Shown here one piece after another: positions 42,307 to 43,508 of a stretch of DNA of 43,508 nucleotides. Under the pieces are notes generated by a model. The model was not told where the DNA came from and did not search any database. It saw only the letters and a list, made by a program, of their open reading frames with translations. This DNA comes from Bacillota bacterium (lineage in GTDB: Bacteria > Bacillota > Clostridia > Saccharofermentanales > DTU023), in contig JAMNZB010000003.1 of assembly GCA_023622515.1 (NCBI GenBank), forward strand, positions 1 to 43,508. The letters run 5' to 3'. Each line of letters opens with the position of its first letter. Position 1 is the first letter of the stretch. Position numbers and translations under genes: made by a program.

Positions 42307-43314
42307 ATGGGATTAGGAATGAATATTGGGATTGACCTGGGAACAGCATCAGTCCTTATATACGTCCATGGAAAGGGCGTGGTACTAAACGAACCGTCTG
42401 TTGTTGCCGTTCACGCAAGAACAGGGAAGGTTCTTGCTGTGGGCGAAAGCGCAGCCTTAATGCTGGGGCGAACACCCGAACAAGTGCAGGCTATAAGGCC
42501 GCTTAAAGATGGCGTTATCTCAGATTTCAAGGTAACGGAGGTCATGCTTAAAGCCTTTATTAGTCGTGTCCATACAGGCTTTTTATCGCGCTATTTTAAA
42601 CCGACCATTGTTGTTTGTGTGCCTTCAATCATTACGCCTGTTGAACAGAAGGCCGTTGAAGATGCTTGTAAACATGCCGGAGCAAAAGTCGTTTATTTAA
42701 TCCGTGAGCCTATAGCGGCAGCTATTGGTGCCGGTATTGACATCACCCAGGCCAGCGGCTCCATTATCCTGGATGTTGGCGGGGGAACAACGGATATTGC
42801 CGTCATCTCACTTTGTGAATCGGTTGTAGACAGTTCAATCAGAGTTGGCGGGGATAAGTTTGATGAAGCTATCATCAAATATATCCGGCGCCAGCATAAT
42901 GTGCTTATCGGGGAGCCGACAGCGGAAGATTTGAAGATAAACATCGGCTGCGCCTATCCGAGAGATGAAGAACTTAGCATGGAAGTGCGTGGCCGTAATC
43001 TGATTACCGGCATGCCGGCGACGATTACCATAAGCTCTACGGAAATGCTTGAAGCACTTGAAGAGCCGGTCAGCCAAATCTTTGAAGCAGTACATTCCGT
43101 CTTAGAGCGTACCCCGCCCGAACTAATGGCTGATATTTCCCAACGGGGCATTATTTTAACCGGAGGAGGCGCTCAGCTGTACGGCCTTGATAAAATGCTG
43201 GCAACGAAAGTCGGCATTGAAGTGAACTTGGCAGAAGATCCCGTTTCTTGTGTAGCCATCGGTACCGGCCTTGCCCTGAATATCATGGATGAGTTTAATG
43301 CCCTGCAAGGTTGA
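42307..43314 (+). CDS. mreB: Actin-like rod-shape protein MreB/Mbl
   Basis: This 335-residue protein is a bacterial actin that organises cell-wall synthesis at the membrane. Its nucleotide-binding motifs are MNIGIDLGTASVLIY (phosphate 1), LDVGGGTTDIAVIS (phosphate 2) and GIILTGGGAQLYGLD (adenosine). Length and C-terminus fit MreB or its paralogue Mbl; the two cannot be separated here. AAGGGG is at good distance from the ATG. No mreC or mreD follows within the 194 bp left, which favours an Mbl-like stand-alone copy. Confidence 0.93.
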   Translation: MGLGMNIGIDLGTASVLIYVHGKGVVLNEPSVVAVHARTGKVLAVGESAALMLGRTPEQVQAIRPLKDGVISDFKVTEVMLKAFISRVHTGFLSRYFKPTIVVCVPSIITPVEQKAVEDACKHAGAKVVYLIREPIAAAIGAGIDITQASGSIILDVGGGTTDIAVISLCESVVDSSIRVGGDKFDEAIIKYIRRQHNVLIGEPTAEDLKINIGCAYPRDEELSMEVRGRNLITGMPATITISSTEMLEALEEPVSQIFEAVHSVLERTPPELMADISQRGIILTGGGAQLYGLDKMLATKVGIEVNLAEDPVSCVAIGTGLALNIMDEFNALQG

Positions 43315-43417
43315 GTTTCCCGGCCGGTCTCGATATCATTCAATGCCGGCTGATCCTGCCCGATATTGTATATTGCGTATTATATATTATGTAGAGTAAA
43401 GACAGAATTATGTAAAA

Positions 43418-43447
43418 TAAGACAGGCTATTTTAAGACAGACTATTT
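43418..43447. repeat. Tandem 15-bp repeat in AT-rich DNA after mreB
   Basis: TAAGACAGGCTATTT (43418-43432) is followed directly by TAAGACAGACTATTT (43433-43447), 14 of 15 bases the same. A third AAGACAG is present at 43399-43405. The region 43315-43508 is AT-rich and contains no gene I can support; it may hold the promoter of the next gene outside the window. Confidence 0.7.
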
Positions 43448-43508
43448 AATAAACTATTGTTTTAAGGAAAAATATTTACTTTCTGCCCGGCCGCTTTTAT
43501 TTTAAGAT

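Noticed and set aside
1-43508. Selenoprotein genes with in-frame TGA, prompted by the tRNA-Sec
   Set aside because: I looked at the ends of the genes; TGA stops are followed by the proper next gene or overlap it, and proteins have family-like lengths. None looked like a read-through.
1-43508. Mobile elements, CRISPR arrays or prophage genes
   Set aside because: No transposase, integrase, phage or Cas-like protein and no regularly spaced repeats were seen. The ACTAGAA array is far too short for CRISPR.

Overview
The window looks like chromosomal DNA from an anaerobic, peptide- or amino-acid-using member of the Firmicutes, most likely class Clostridia. Support comes from clear purine-rich ribosome binding sites, two complete dipeptide/oligopeptide ABC importers, a 2-hydroxyacyl-CoA-dehydratase-type iron-sulfur reductase, an ornithine/alanine racemase pair, a selenocysteine tRNA, a TPP riboswitch, a DUF1576 membrane protein and a TraX-family protein. 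I saw no phage, transposon, integron or CRISPR array.

Layout. 1-10306 (+): a long transport operon: the end of a peptide-binding protein, permeases and ATPases of importer 1, a double-cubane-cluster-type reductase, then permeases and ATPases of importer 2, closed by a terminator shared with a convergent gene. 10411-13897: two closely related peptide-binding proteins transcribed divergently; the minus-strand copy is intact, the plus-strand copy is a pseudogene with an internal deletion of about 115 nt. 14040-19461 (-): a heterodimeric ABC exporter, DNA polymerase IV and tRNA-Sec. 19781-25257 (+): Hsp33, a serine hydrolase, a 7TM sensor with a degenerate kinase domain, an intact sensor kinase and a LuxR-type response regulator; the last four are nearly contiguous or overlapping. 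25367-29735 (+): a membrane zinc-ribbon protein, a TMEM43-like membrane protein and two tandem paralogous secreted proteins of unknown function. 29926-34783 (-): a glyoxalase-family protein, a ThiXYZ-type pyrimidine-precursor importer under a TPP riboswitch with a readable terminator/antiterminator switch, and a DUF1576 protein. 34919-36274 (+): a glycosyltransferase. 36350-42172 (-): leuS, an ornithine-racemase-family gene, alr and tRNA-Ser(GGA) in tight series, with a TraX-family gene upstream. 42307-43314 (+): an MreB/Mbl actin homologue.

How it fits together. The left third is a peptide-uptake island: two importers bracket a redox enzyme, and a duplicated binding protein, one copy decayed, lies beside it. 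The least explained part is 20744-29735, where a hydrolase, an active/degenerate sensor-kinase pair, a regulator and (after a terminator) a set of uncharacterised envelope proteins follow each other on the same strand. The right third is mostly housekeeping: thiamin precursor salvage, leucyl-tRNA charging, D-amino-acid production and cell shape.
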